From Apostichopus japonicus (lineage: Eukaryota; Echinodermata; Holothuroidea; Aspidochirotida; Stichopodidae), in NCBI RefSeq assembly GCF_037975245.1, contig NC_092581.1:3484001-3548000 (forward strand): a stretch of 64,000 nucleotides of DNA. Direction: 5' to 3'. Each line of letters opens with the position of its first letter. The stretch's first letter is position 1. The position numbers were made by a program, and so were the translations under genes. The notes beneath the pieces were generated by a model. That model saw only the letters and a program-made list of their open reading frames with translations, was not told the DNA's origin and searched no databases. Shown piece after piece: positions 12,001 through 22,568 of the stretch.

Positions 12001-15000
12001 ATTGACAGACAAATAGATATAACGGATATAGATAGATAGACAATAATATAACTTGATAATAAAATGAAGTTACTTGTTGCAAGTCTGCCACTCATGGAGG
12101 ACCAATCCACCATAAGCATTAAATTCCATAAAATAACAAATTTGCAAAATAGGTTTAGATTCTATCAGAACTTCAGTCAGTCACTGGTCAAAACACACAA
12201 ACACATACACACACACACACAAAGAAAAGGCCAAATGGCAGTTAAATGGGAATAATACTTTTGAATATGACTGACCTGGGCTAAGTCTGTCTGGTATAAT
12301 TTCATGTTAGTACTGCAGACTACTGTAGGTGCAATTTTGGCTTAGTATTACAAGTCCTAGTTCATTAATGTAGAGTGCCTTGATAGTCTTAACCCTCTAA
12401 CTTACCCCTGAGATTTAGCGCTACGATTACTAACACGAATACTGTTTTTCCTGCTCGGTGTCATGGTGTACGTTTGAAGTCACGATTGGGTATGCTGCAT
12501 AATGTGATCGCTTGCTCCTTGATCAAATTGGGTATCATTAGCAAATGCATAACTATCATGGTAACAGTAATATTTATACACCTTTGTGTACATTTAATTG
12601 ATAAATCTCCCTTGTGCAGGTGGGAGAGACTCAACAAGCAGCTAAGGGTAAGTCTGATAGGTCAAGAAAACAATAGCATGTCAACACTCCCTTGTCAAAG
12701 AGGTGCCGAAAATCAATACCTTATTGACATTCTATGCAAGTCGGGATAGATCTTTTTCAGCAATGTATAGAAGGGCTTAAACTGTATAAATAATCCAATC
12801 AATGTTCGACCTCTCCATTCCTGGACTTTATTTAATCAGTAGCTCAGAGAATGGCGCAGCAAAGGAGAGGAATTTCACTAGACTATCTGCTCATCTGTGA
12901 CTAGGTGGCAGAGAGGGCGCCAGACAGATCTAAAAATGGTATTCAAAGCAGAGAAACTATCCACCCAGTTGGGACAAATTTTTCTATACTGTATTGTTAT
13001 GTCCTGCTTCAAAGCATTTGTATTGTCAGTACGAGCAGTATGAATATCATGATTCTATCAGATCAAGGTTAGGAACTGTTTTTACTGTCAATACTAGTGC
13101 TCTGAAGCATGATATTGGAGATTAGTTTAGAGAGGTATTAGCATTTGCAAATTGTCACAACTGGCTGAACTATCACCTTGTGTTCATTTATGGAAACTGT
13201 TACACACAACCGCTTTTAGCAACACGTGAACGACATTTCTCGAGATCTGGCAAGGTGGTGGGAGTTTTAGCGTGGAAGTGGTTAAGTCTTTAGCAATAGA
13301 ATTAAACTTATGCTACTTTTAACCATGATGAGATTATGGGATATTATTTGGGAGTAATGAATGCTTTGTTATATATTGGGATTAGAAATGTAATATCCAT
13401 CAAATGTAACATCGTAAACTGCTTATTTGAACTTGAAAACAAAAAATTGTGATGCAGTATACCAGTTTGTATTTACTTTTTCACGTTCCTATATTGGATA
13501 CAGAGCTTACACGTTGCGTTATAATCACCTTTAGAATATATTCACTTTTGTGCAATCATGGTCAAACCAGTTTTCATGTAGTAGCAACATGCGGATGACA
13601 ATTGAAATGTAACAATAACAGTTCTTAGCATAATTTCAAAGGATTTGAACTACACTGTATGAGGAAGAATTCAAGAGATCTGAGAGTGACACTGTATATA
13701 TTCACAATTATCAACCTACCAGGTTTGAGTATCATATGAGATATATCATATATTATATAGTACAGTATCATGTGAACAATAACCGACTGTACCAAATCAA
13801 ATTTAAGTTTATATTTATTTTTAATTTAAGTGTATTTCGACACTAACATTGTCATGGCTGAACACCATATATATATGCTGTCAGAATATAGTCTTACACA
13901 CAGTTTCAGTAAAATTACTGATTTGATTGTAGAACCTTGTAAAAGCAAGGAAAGAATGAAGACTATTACTGATTTTTTATTCCTCTAAATCTCTAATAAT
14001 CTACTTTACATAATCCAGATTTTCAAAGCATGGTCAAGAGACCCTCGATTTAACATACATGATCCCCCAACATGGTCAATATCTCTCTAGATGCATCTTC
14101 CTAAAACTGGATCCATTAAAACCTAATTGGTAGATTACTTGGAATAGAACAACTGAAACATTAACAAACAGGAACCATGCACCTTAGTCTGCTGAAAAGT
14201 TGTGCAAACATCTGCTACCACTCCAAACCCCCCACCCACTTTCTCTATTCTAGTTCAGGATCTACAGTTGTTGCTCCTTTTCCTCCTCAACGAGAGAAAT
14301 TGCCGCTTTAACTGATGCTCTTATTGATGGCTTGCAGGCCAATTGAAATGAAGTCATTGGTTGCAACTTTTCCATCTATAGATGAATGGATGAACATCAC
14401 AGCATAACAGTAACTAGTATGTAGAGCCCAATGGCAATACAACTAGCTGTACAAACACAAAAAAAGAACTGCTTATCATGGTCGCACTGTAGACAGCCTA
14501 ACATTGGAGCTATAGTATGATACACTGAACAACATTAAGGTCTACCTGATGTGGGTAATTGATAGGTACCTGGGAGCAATGTTTGAGGCAATTCACATCA
14601 CTAGAGCCTAGGCATACAGTGTTAATACTAGCCTAGGCCTCAGGCAGGCACTTGGTTCATTAGTAGTAATAAGCTAGCCTTTTTAGTTGACTAGACTAGG
14701 CATATTCTACTAAGCTAGTGCTTTAACTATATATGCCAAGAAGTAGGAGTAGTACTGTCGCTACTAGGCCTAGGCTAGATTTGTTTCTCAGATGATGCAT
14801 GTGTGGAGTAAAATCAACGTTGTGATTAATTGTCTCCTTGCTAAGGCCAGCTCCAATGAAATTTTTCCCTCAGTTCTTTCTAAGCATCATCGTTTCCGTT
14901 TATTCTGACAGTTTAGAAACATTTGTATTCTGCAATGTGCAAGATTCTACAATATGCTTCATACTTACATAGTACAGGGTAATCACTAACTTCTTAACAA

Positions 15001-17923
15001 TGATCAATGTAGGTCCATTAGACAGAAGGACGACTTATATGTATGATGGTGTACGGTAAATTTGTGATAGTAAGGGGAGTAATGTTCTTTGAAAGGATAG
15101 TGGTAATGATGAGCTTGATTTTGCTCAGTTGATTCGTTCTACCTTTCAGGTATGTGCTTGCATTGATCGTTTGACCAAATTCCTCCGTAAATAGAGAGAA
15201 TTATACCTGTAATTGTCATGAGTCAAATTGCTCAAAGAAGGGAAACATCATCTCTTTGGGATTGAAAGGAAATTTCTCCCTGCTTGGAGCATATTGATTT
15301 GAGACAATATCATATATAAATATAGGCTGGCTACCCAATTTTGGCAGAGTATGATGAAAGCATTCATGAAATCTCATAGGCCAGGCATATTAAACTAAAC
15401 CATAGAGCAAAATCAGATTGTCCTTACTCCTTAGTATTAGTTACTGCTGTTATTTTAAGAACTTTCTCTTCTTGGCATCACAAAGATACCACATATCATC
15501 ATATGAATAATTTCATTAGGGGGTGTATTCAGCTCATTTGGTCAATCTGCAGATGAAAATTGTAAGGGCCTTGCCTAGGCTCATCACAATTCAGTAGCCT
15601 AACTTAAGGGCTTCAGTTATTTTCCCACACTGTACTATCCACTGAGCACTTTTCGCTGACAACTATCTAGTGCAGAAAACAATTTTTTTTCCACTTAAAT
15701 GTACATACATTATTATCTTCTTCAATTTAAGGTGTCCTGTTTTTTGTTTTTGTAATCGTGAGTAGGCCTAGGCCTAGAATATAATAAATATAATATATTG
15801 GAATATCATAAGAATATATCACTTGTTAAAGCTACTGTATATTGGTCTTTCTGAAAAAGCTATTCCATAATTGATGAAACTAAGCAAGACCACATTATTC
15901 TGTTCCTGTGCAGCTCGATTTATCCTTTTTCAGGTCATATTGATAACTACAGCTAAATAAAGTTGCCCTGTTTAAAAGTGTTTTATCATAACAAAGCCGT
16001 GTATACAGCTCTGATAATTTATTATCTTCAGAACCTAAACTATCCTTAGAATCTGCAGTCCCGGAGCCAACTTATATCCTGCTCCATCCTCCTAAATTAT
16101 ATCCAAGTGCGTGATAATATCGTTCAGCCATTCTGCTCCTCTAACAAACGGTACGTGTGCGGAAAGTAATGGTACCCAACTTAAGTTAGGCCTAGCCTAC
16201 TTCACAAAATTGGTGTTTTAGGCCTCACGTTAGGCACTTTTTATTTTTGGTGTTATGTGTGAACTAATGGCCTAGTTTTTTTGTCAGCCGATAAGCTGAG
16301 GTTGTTCCCGAAAACACGATCGACTGTTCGACACATTTAGCGCAGTAACTCTTGCATACATGTACGTACACATATCCTAACCTATCATTTCCTACACAAA
16401 AATAACACTAGGTCAATCGTTCGTTCAACTACCGTCTGCCTGTCCTACTTTCTGACTAACTTCGCGGTAATATCTTACTCTTTATTGGTTGCAGAATTAA
16501 CTCTATTCGACGACTTCTTTTCCTTGGCCTGTTTTGAAGTCATATCGGTTAGTTAGACGAAAACACGCCGTCTGCCTGTTAAGTGAAATACATTAGTTCG
16601 TAGTGTTTCTATGCGTCGGTTGTCAAGCAGAAGTTCACTTATACTAGGCTCGACTGTCCAGACGTTTGTTTAGAGATTAGGGAACAAAGTTAACGTAAAA
16701 GTAATGATGAGCTCAAAGCAGGCACTGTCATAAGATTGAGATTATACCAACATGCCATAAGTCGTCTGGCTTGGCTGGGTTCATAAATAACAGTGAAAAT
16801 TTTTTAACTTATATAAATATAGGCATATTACTTCATATGATTTCAACTCGGAATGAAAGAATGCTTTTACAGAGGAGAGTATAACATATCTCATACTAAT
16901 ATGTAAGTAATAAAGGCGAATGGTTACCGCATAGGCTAAAATATACGGTACAATTGTACCGTATACTCTAGAATGACGAGTTTAAACTCACCATTCTTGC
17001 ATTTCTATTACCGTAGAGAGGGACGAACGAAGGGTGAGTTCAGCCAGAGTAGTGGAGGAGTGTTGGACGGGGTCGCAAGTTTCATTGGGGTCCCGCTTAT
17101 ATGTTTTCATAGTTTCTAATCCATGTCTAGAACATAGCATGGCGTATACACTAGATCCACAGGGTACTGAGAAATGTGAGGTCGCGTGGGGTTGGCAGAT
17201 CGAGGGAGCAGTTGTCGGTCCAACTCAATGTCCCCTCCCCGCCCCCGGGCGTTAATCTACACGACCAATTTGAAGGAGCAAAAAGTGTTCCAGGAAACCA
17301 GACTCAATTTTGATTAAGCAGGGGGCGCGGGGGGGGGGGTAGGTATTCACACCGTCCTCGACCCGCTGGGTTCGCGCCTGCCCCCACCCCGGCCTACTGG
17401 CTTTGCGCCATACGTCAGTTAATACCTCTTTATATATCAATATATATGTACTGTATATGATTTTCTTATATCTTTCTATTTGATTTAGATATGATAATGC
17501 GCTCTTTGCTTACCGTCCACTCGGCAATTTCTTTAATAGCTCGCTAGGAAGCTGATCCATTAAACTCACAGCTGCATTATTCCTAACATCTTCACTTTCT
17601 CTCGTTGACGGTGAGATCGACATTCGTTTCGATTGAAAATCTGGAGCTACGGAACGCCTTCTATCTCGAGGGGAAGTTCTTGCAGTGTGTCTATGAGATA
17701 CAGCTACAGACAATCTCTTTTCTGTCAAACGAGACCTGGATCCAAGACCAGCAAATCTAGAAAAGTCTCCCCCAAGCTGAGGTAGAATGTCATCCTCATC
17801 TTCTTCAACCGAGAAGATGGGACGCCGTAACATACTTTGAGAATATTTGTCTGCTCGGTCATAAATTTCGTCCAGGGATATTGGATAAGTAGGCAAAGAT
17901 AGTTCTCTCTTATACTTGGCCAT
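2933..17923 (-). CDS. ADGB: Androglobin (ADGB) orthologue, 5' part, seven exons, continues off left edge
   Basis: Androglobin is a large chimeric protein with an N-terminal calpain-like region, a circularly permuted globin domain with an IQ motif, and a coiled-coil tail; in mammals it is expressed in testis and ciliated cells and is needed for sperm formation. Joining minus-strand ORFs at GT/AG sites gives seven exons: 17923-17514, 7424-7319, 6536-6483, 5518-5339, 4699-4481, 3962-3823 and 3001-2933. Intron phases agree throughout (2,0,0,0,0,2). The translation follows human ADGB from memory at WPEWSDADINAEKW, HFFDDPDGKI, RPQDF, RWIVAQITNLWKI, PWDHIFALCK, GKYIIKLYW, GCWRKIIVDD, ELWPMLLAKGLIKL and VIHALTGWLPE. 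The globin domain and C-terminus are not in view. Exon 1 is the least certain because it has no recognised homology. Phase 2 at exon 7 leaves CA, expected to complete a histidine codon. Confidence 0.9.
2998..3330. repeat. Tandem duplication of about 175 bp abutting ADGB exon 7
   Basis: Two blocks share ACCATTGGGTGGGGTGTAAC, then AAGTTAGATACAAAAATGCA and later ATATCACTGGCTAAAGG. Within each block the GGGTGGGGTGTAAC piece is itself doubled about 65 bp apart. The first block starts at the splice acceptor of exon 7, so part of the duplicated DNA is the acceptor region. Confidence 0.85.
3823..3962 (-). CDS. ADGB: ADGB exon 6, calpain-like region
   Basis: Acceptor ATACTAG, donor CTCGA|GTGAGT, 140 nt. 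It encodes GCWRKIIVDDSIPFDDSG followed by ILLPTTGRKNELWPML and LAKGLIKLMSL. This is the family's W-R-K-I/L-x-V/I-DD core followed by the ELWPMLLxKAxxKL block, equivalent to the substrate-cleft core of calpains. Entry phase 0, exit phase 2. Other reading frames on both strands here are also open but have no homology. Confidence 0.93.
4481..4699 (-). CDS. ADGB: ADGB exon 5, calpain-like region
   Basis: Seventy-three codons from acceptor ACTTATAG to donor TTG|GTGAGT. The exon carries RWIVAQITNLWKI, SWRPWDHIFALCK and GKYIIKLYW, each aligned with the human protein (RWIISEIYAVWKI, PWKPWEHIYSLCK, GKYVVKLYW). Phase 0 on both sides. A somewhat longer variable stretch (GDPSLQGVPG) separates the first two blocks, as in other family members. 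Confidence 0.93.
5339..5518 (-). CDS. ADGB: ADGB exon 4, calpain-like region
   Basis: Sixty codons between acceptor GATCTGTAG and donor GAG|GTAGAT. Residues QHFFDDPDGKIQMPASL, then HWQRPQDF and TPVIYD, align collinearly with the human androglobin segment between its HFFEDPEGKI and DLFSANEH motifs. Phase 0 on both sides. Confidence 0.92.
6100..6410. mobile_element. Degenerate copy of the 210-bp MITE family, with duplicated arm
   Basis: The left end CCAGTGTGGACAATTTCC followed by AATGCTAATAAC matches the terminal repeat seen at 12962 and 44249. The arm word GCACTCATACTGACAGTATG occurs twice, about 100 bp apart (6176 and 6270). The right arm (TTTGCTTTGAAG, then ATTGTCCCAAAACG) is degraded. No clear target duplication was found. 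It lies in ADGB intron 3 (between exons 3 and 4). Confidence 0.6.
6483..6536 (-). CDS. ADGB: ADGB exon 3, short Lys-rich linker
   Basis: An 18-codon exon between acceptor CTCTCGCAG and donor GTAGGT. It encodes DTPHKAKEKEKGKSPSSM, the counterpart of the Lys/Glu-rich GKSP-containing linker in human ADGB just before the HFFEDP motif. Phase 0 on both sides. Confidence 0.85.
7319..7424 (-). CDS. ADGB: ADGB exon 2, conserved WPEW motif
   Basis: Acceptor TTGTTAG and donor GGTAAGA bound 106 nt. The residues AASIAASVVGSQEGKK lead into LLIWPEWSDADINAEKW, which closely matches the human androglobin signature at the start of its calpain-like region. Entry phase 2, exit phase 0. This acceptor is the natural partner for every phase-2 first exon found upstream. 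Confidence 0.92.
7689..8013 (-). CDS. Unrecognised exon-like ORF within ADGB intron 1
   Basis: A 325-nt minus-strand open frame lies between a plausible acceptor (GATAACAG) and a good donor (GACTTTTC|GTAAGG) with exit phase 2, the phase accepted by ADGB exon 2 only 265 bp away. There is no ATG at its start, and an in-frame TAA precedes it. The translation is Phe-rich and ends TRKDYLVGLGIGERLDFS. I do not recognise a domain. It could be an alternative ADGB exon, a retroelement fragment or chance. Entry phase would be 0, which does not fit the phase-2 first exons. Confidence 0.25.
9721..9977. repeat. 80-bp tandem repeat, three copies
   Basis: Copies begin near 9721, 9818 and 9898 with CCACTTTATGTATACCAG. 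They continue through GTGCTCAGTGCTATTA and end TTTCCCGAAGTGAGCTCA. Copies 2 and 3 differ at about four positions; copy 1 is more diverged and about 17 bp longer. It lies 200 bp before the 21-bp minisatellite in ADGB intron 1. Confidence 0.9.
10196..11531. repeat. 21-bp minisatellite, about 63 units
   Basis: Roughly 1.34 kb of a 21-bp unit with consensus ACTGTATTAATGTAACACAGG. Common variants are TTCATG for TTAATG, GTCACAC for GTAACAC, and GAACTG or GGAATG for GGACTG. A few units have 1-3 bp deletions that shift the frame. Because 21 is a multiple of three and the unit lacks stops in some frames, long artificial ORFs appear on both strands (heptads such as INTVLCY and TQDCINV). It sits in the first intron of ADGB. 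Confidence 0.98.
11324..11491. repeat. 84-bp higher-order repeat within the minisatellite
   Basis: Four successive variant 21-mers (GAACTG, GGGCTG+TTCATG, GACTGCATT, GACTATATTCATG) recur in the same order at 11324-11407 and 11408-11491. The two 84-bp copies differ at only a few bases. This shows a recent block duplication on top of the monomer array. Confidence 0.85.
12962..13167. mobile_element. 206-bp MITE, palindromic, hAT-like
   Basis: The terminal inverted repeat CACCCAGTTGGGACAA pairs with TTGTCACAACTGGCTG. Internal arms (CTGCTTCAAAGCATTTGTA and CTAGTGCTCTGAAGCATGA) are also inverted, so the whole element can fold. It is flanked by the 7-bp direct repeat AACTATC (12955-12961 and 13168-13174). 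It is the same family as the element at 44249-44459. Length and flank size suggest a non-autonomous hAT-type element; no transposase is present. Confidence 0.8.
13175..17513. other. Remainder of ADGB intron 1
   Basis: About 4.3 kb of AT-rich sequence with frequent TAGGCCTA words (around 14.6-14.8 kb and 15.76 kb). A G-rich, GC-rich island lies near 17.2-17.4 kb. No coding exon could be supported on either strand; two short ORFs near 17.0-17.4 kb overlap the GC-rich, repeat-like patch. Confidence 0.5.
17514..17923 (-). CDS. ADGB: ADGB exon 1 (probable), 136 codons plus 2 nt
   Basis: ATG at 17923 follows an in-frame TAA. The ORF runs to a clean donor (CG|GTAAGC). The encoded 136 residues start MAKYKRELSLPTYPISLDE and are rich in Arg, Ser and acidic stretches (VEEDEDD), with several basic-x-x-Ser sites; no domain is seen, so the region looks disordered. 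It ends LPSGR, and the split Arg codon is completed exactly by the A that opens the 7424 exon. Mammalian ADGB has only a short N-terminus before the calpain-like domain, so this extension would be lineage-specific. Assignment to ADGB rests on strand, phase and being the nearest good upstream exon. It could instead be the first exon of another minus-strand gene. Confidence 0.6.
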
Positions 17924-18231
17924 TTCTTGTTGAGAAAATCGAGGCTGTTATTTTCACAAACTAAATACAATATATGCTACGCGTAGATTATATAACATTG
18001 TACTGTTCTTATCGTGGACTCTAAAATGTTGAGTGTTTCAAGTTCGATCCAAGACCATGGTAAATAGGCCATTTTTTGCGTGTCCTTTCCGTAAAAAAAA
18101 AACGTCTAATCAACTTTATGAAAGTATAAATATCGCTTGTCAGAAGAAACCAAAAAATATAGAATGCAATCAAAAACCACCGTGCAAAAACGGGCCAGAA
18201 TTTAGTCCTCGAGGTTAGGCCTTTCTACGAT

Positions 18232-18243
18232 GTTGTTAGCAAC
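18232..18243. promoter_or_regulatory. X-box-like site upstream of ADGB exon 1
   Basis: GTTGTTAGCAAC lies about 310 bp upstream of the exon 1 ATG. It resembles the RFX half-site pair (GTTGYY + RGCAAC) with no spacer. RFX factors drive ciliary genes and androglobin belongs to that programme in mammals. Functional status here is inference from position and motif only. Confidence 0.35.
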
Positions 18244-21200
18244 CGCCGTCGGGCACAGGCGTAAGTTATGTTACTCGCTATAGGCAGCTGTAATTGGCAA
18301 TATATATATATGCTGTGTGCTCAAGTGGTACAACTTTCAGTTGGTAAGTTACCCAAATGACGCTTAAATAGCACAACAATGTTTGATTTAGGATTTAACA
18401 TTCTCCAAAATGGTCGTATCAACAAACCGAAACACTTGAGTTTTATTATGTCTATTTAAACGTTGGAATCTTTTGTAATGTTTCCCCCAAGAGACATTGA
18501 TTGACTTGTGTCAGTTATATAAATCATTTGCCTCTATAGAGGAAATAATGAAGTTAAATCTCCGTGAAAAAAAAATGAAAATATTATTGTTCCTGTGATT
18601 CCATCCTGTATAATGTGAAGGAAGTCAACTGTGGTACTGCATGGGTTTGACTACAAAACTGAAATTTGATTGGCATTAAAAGTTAAAAGTCAATAAATGT
18701 TTTGTGTAAGGTACCAGACCAACGTGACTTTTGTAAGAAAGGTGACATTTTTTTGCAGTTTGTCTAAAACGTATACTTATAAGGTAAAGGATATAGGACA
18801 GGTACAAACGCATCGACGTGATAATATTTACATACCAGTGTGAACCAATTGCAGTGACCGAGGCTGACTGCAGTTGTCAAAGGTATTCACACTTTGCCGA
18901 AGTAACAATTTAGCAAGTTATTTTGTGTAGAGTTGCAGTGCATGATTGTAAAAAGCAATATTTAAATTTTTATTTATTTAGGTGGCGAACATGCCATAAT
19001 AATATGAACAAAAAGGCTTCAACACAGAACCTGTACAATAGACAGGAATATGCATGTAAAACCTCTCGTTTAATTAATGAATATCCAATAGTCAAATCCA
19101 AAGTAAAAACATTATCAACATCGTTTTGGCGAATACTAAAAATCTTCTATTTCAAACAAGAATTTTCCATAGTTGCTAAATATATATATCGGCGATAAAA
19201 TGAGTATTTCTTCATCTCAAACTGATCACGTTTACCGGTATGAAAGTTTGACAGCTGACTCGTCGTTTAAAGATATTAGAAGTATACATTGAACTCTTGC
19301 TAATGATGGAGAATAATTAAGTTCCTGTTAAAGGTTTGAGAATCTAAACAGTTATAGGAAAATTTCGGCTCTGGACACGGAATAGCAAATCTCAGCCTTC
19401 AGTCGACCGTTGGTCTACATATCGCTTGATTATTTACTTCTACATGCAAATATACTTCCTGACAGCACATTGTGAGCGAGTACACCCAACATTGCGAACG
19501 TAAATTATCTCAGTATGCGGCATAAGTGACACAAAAGAATAATAAACGTCTATGATGCACGTTTCCAAACAATCCTCTGAATTGTGATTTCCCCCCTGAA
19601 GCATGCAAAGCTCTCCATGAACAAATAAACTTTGCTGTTATTGCTCAATCGGTAGAATATTTACTCATTACACATGTACAAACCTCTGGAATACTATATA
19701 TGGTATAGCTGTATATATCCCCTTTCTTATGAATCCATGATGTCAAATCCAATCAACAAATTATATAAAAAAAATCCAACATTTAGATCTAGGCTATAAA
19801 GTCAATGGTGTATATATTTTACGAGTTATTCTTCCTATATGTTTGGTTATAAGGCTGTATACGGTGCCGAACAGAACGTAAGATGAACTGGCCTATTCCA
19901 CGCGTACCTTAAATCCATTTAGTTAAGGATATGGCACAGGTCCTTCAACTAAATTCCAAAGAATGGGATAATTATCTTCTCCCCTCTCAAGTAGTCCAGG
20001 AGAGGAACGAAAGAAACAGCCTTATATGAGACCTTCATCGATCTTGATCGACCCTATAGTAAACCGTTTAGTTGCAACTCAGTTTATTCCAGAGAAGGGA
20101 TCATTCTATATACCCTGTATGGCAACTGCATGGCCAATTGTAAACTTCTAAAGAACAATGTATCTCATTGTTCAAATTTCACGAACCTTGCAACATGGAC
20201 AGGTTTAAATATCCACACCTTTTGTTATATGTCGCCATGTACAGTGCTTTGATTATGGAATATCTTTTTTGTGACATTTTGGTCAGCCGTGATGCGGCCT
20301 TAACGGTCTTTAGTATTACCCCTCCCAACCCCCCCCCCCCCAAGAAATCAGATAATGGTCCACCAAGTTCAAATTGCTTACGACCGTTTCACTGCAAATG
20401 TTTAAAGAAGTTAACCACACTTAGATACGGAATCCTAAATTGGACTAATTTGGAGGATCAGAAATTCTACAGAAAATAATTTTGAAAACTTGTAGCAATA
20501 TTTAGTGTGTTAGAAATTGTACAAATACTGTTGACCTTTTACTTGATAAACCATGTACTGTGGAGACCGACTTATTGTTATGACGACGTACACTAATGTA
20601 CATATTTCCCGAAAACAATGTAAAAACGCAAATACGATACGTGAGCTGGCTTCGATATGATTTCAACTTAAGAGGGAGAAAAGACGAGGAAGATAATACA
20701 TGGGGAGGAGGAAGGGGGACAGTACAGTTTCCAACTTCTAAAAATGGGTATATTAATATACATTACAATATTAAGAAACGTTGGCTAGTACCAATTACGT
20801 GCCTAGGGTCCCGAGTTCAAGTGGCCTAGTGGCCCAGGTCAAGTGGCCCAGGTCAAGGGGACTTTATGATTAATCACATGCAATACATACCAATTTTTCA
20901 TGCAATATTATATTAATAATCCGACAAAAAAGGATGTAATCGCGATCATTACAACCCCGGGCCTCCGAGGCGCGGATCCAGGGCCTGTGGTGTACAACCC
21001 CCCTTTTCAACCCACTCAAAAAAAAAGAGTAAATGTAGCTAATTACTATTTAGCACAACCTAATTGCATGCGCGAAGACCGAATTTATAGCCTAAATATC
21101 GGACTGCACCATTTAACGTGTACAATTATGTTTTTCCCTTAGGAAGTTCGTGCAGTCCCCCCCCCCCCGACCGGTCCAATACATGGGATTCGGCAGCTTC

Positions 21201-21506
21201 AACGACCCCAAAGTTATACCTCCAACTTTGTAAAATCCTCAATGCGACCCTTCCTCCTGCCTCTTGCTCCTCTCGGGGCAAAATGACTTGAAATGGGATC
21301 GATATAAATGATAATCCAAACTGAAATTCTCAGCTTACAGCACCGCGAATCAAAACGAGTATTCGGTATTACAATGTTAAAGTAATATAGACTAAACTTA
21401 GTGACACGATATATACTTTTAAAACACCATAAATCGTACACCATGCATAATCTCCATATAGCCTATACGTACCGGCATCATATAGACGTCGCTAATTCTT
21501 GCCTAC
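18244..21506. other. Intergenic or 5' region, no gene recognised
   Basis: Mostly AT-rich unique-looking sequence. A short repeat of GTGGCCCAGGTCAAG occurs near 20.83 kb, and a transposon-like GGCGCGGATCCAGG word near 20.97 kb. Poly-C tracts occur near 20.33 and 21.16 kb. Scattered ORFs up to 103 codons show no homology or splice context. If the upstream exons belong to ADGB, this is intron. Confidence 0.45.
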
Positions 21507-21586
21507 CTTGTGATGGAGGCTAGACGGTTCCATCTCTTCGTCCCACTCGATGGTGTCCTTTGCTCACGATCCGTCGATCCTACCAT
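21507..21586 (-). CDS. Candidate alternative first exon C, 26 codons plus 2 nt
   Basis: ATG at 21586 follows an in-frame TAG six bases upstream. The frame encodes MVGSTDREQR, then TPSSGTKRWNRLASIT, and ends at donor AG|GTAGGC in phase 2. Too short to stand alone, it has the layout of a 5' exon. Phase, strand and Arg/Ser-rich composition match the candidate exons at 24338 and 25335 and ADGB exon 1. Joined to ADGB exon 2 it would read ...ASITR-AASIAAS. No homology is recognised and the partner acceptor is inferred. Confidence 0.4.
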
Positions 21587-22231
21587 GTTTTCCTACTTTT
21601 TCAAGAAACACTCTGGCCCAAGTTATTTTTAACCAAAAGTTCCAAAAAAATCAAGTATTGCTAACTTCTGGTGCAAGGCAACTCTGCAGATCTCACCCTA
21701 ACATTATCCACTTTTATAATTCTCACTGTAATATATACGCTACACTAAATTGTAACAGAACGAGTATGTGTATAGACTATATATATGCAAGCATGCACGG
21801 CAGTGTATGATCTGATACAGAAATATTTATAACCGTCAAATCCTGATCCATAGGGACCTGACTTTTGGCTTGTTGACCAATTTTAATTCCTCAGTAAATC
21901 TTTCACGACAGACGTGTTAAGTTGACATCAACGCCGAAAGAAAATAAGTCCCATATAGAACCAACACACGGTGCCGACAACTTTTTTTGTGTATATTCTT
22001 CAGGCATTCATATGTGCATTTTTTCTGTGCAAATCCGTCAGGTTGTTTATCATTTCGGTCTTATATCGCGTATTGCGTTACTAAACTGACTCTTGCGAAA
22101 GTCATAAAAACGAAGATTAGTAGACGAATGAACAATAATTTACAGCAAACATATGGAAGTTGGTTGAAGAGAAAATCTAACACAACCCAGATGGTGCATA
22201 CGCTTGTCTTATTAGGCCTACTTATCACACC

Positions 22232-22246
22232 GTTACCCATGGAAAC
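22232..22246. promoter_or_regulatory. RFX/X-box-like site
   Basis: GTTACCCATGGAAAC is close to the common ciliary X-box GTTGCCATGGAAAC, with the half-sites GTTACC and GGAAAC separated by three bases. It lies about 650 bp upstream of candidate exon C on the minus strand. Confidence 0.4.
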
Positions 22247-22554
22247 CAAAGTTGTTTCCGTTTTATAGGTTGTACATTATGATGATACTGTATACGAGTG
22301 TAGTGAATAGAGAAAAAAACCACTTGTTTACAACAAACAAAGAGAAACACACATTCGGAATCTGTCAGTAACTATCGTATAAAACAACACTCTTTGACCT
22401 TTGCGGTCTGGTTAAACAAGTTTACATTCGTTCATCGAGAACTGTGCTCTGCACCGCTACCATTTGCTTTTACAGTTTGCATCGCGATAACTAAGTTTGT
22501 TGATAAACTGGAAACGACTTGGATGAAGCCAAAAGGTCGATTTCAGCTTCCCGA

Positions 22555-22568
22555 GTCTCTATGGTAAC
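22555..22568. promoter_or_regulatory. RFX/X-box-like site
   Basis: GTCTCTATGGTAAC reads GTTACCATAGAGAC on the minus strand, a near match to the X-box half-site pair with an AT spacer. It lies about 970 bp upstream of candidate exon C. Confidence 0.35.
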
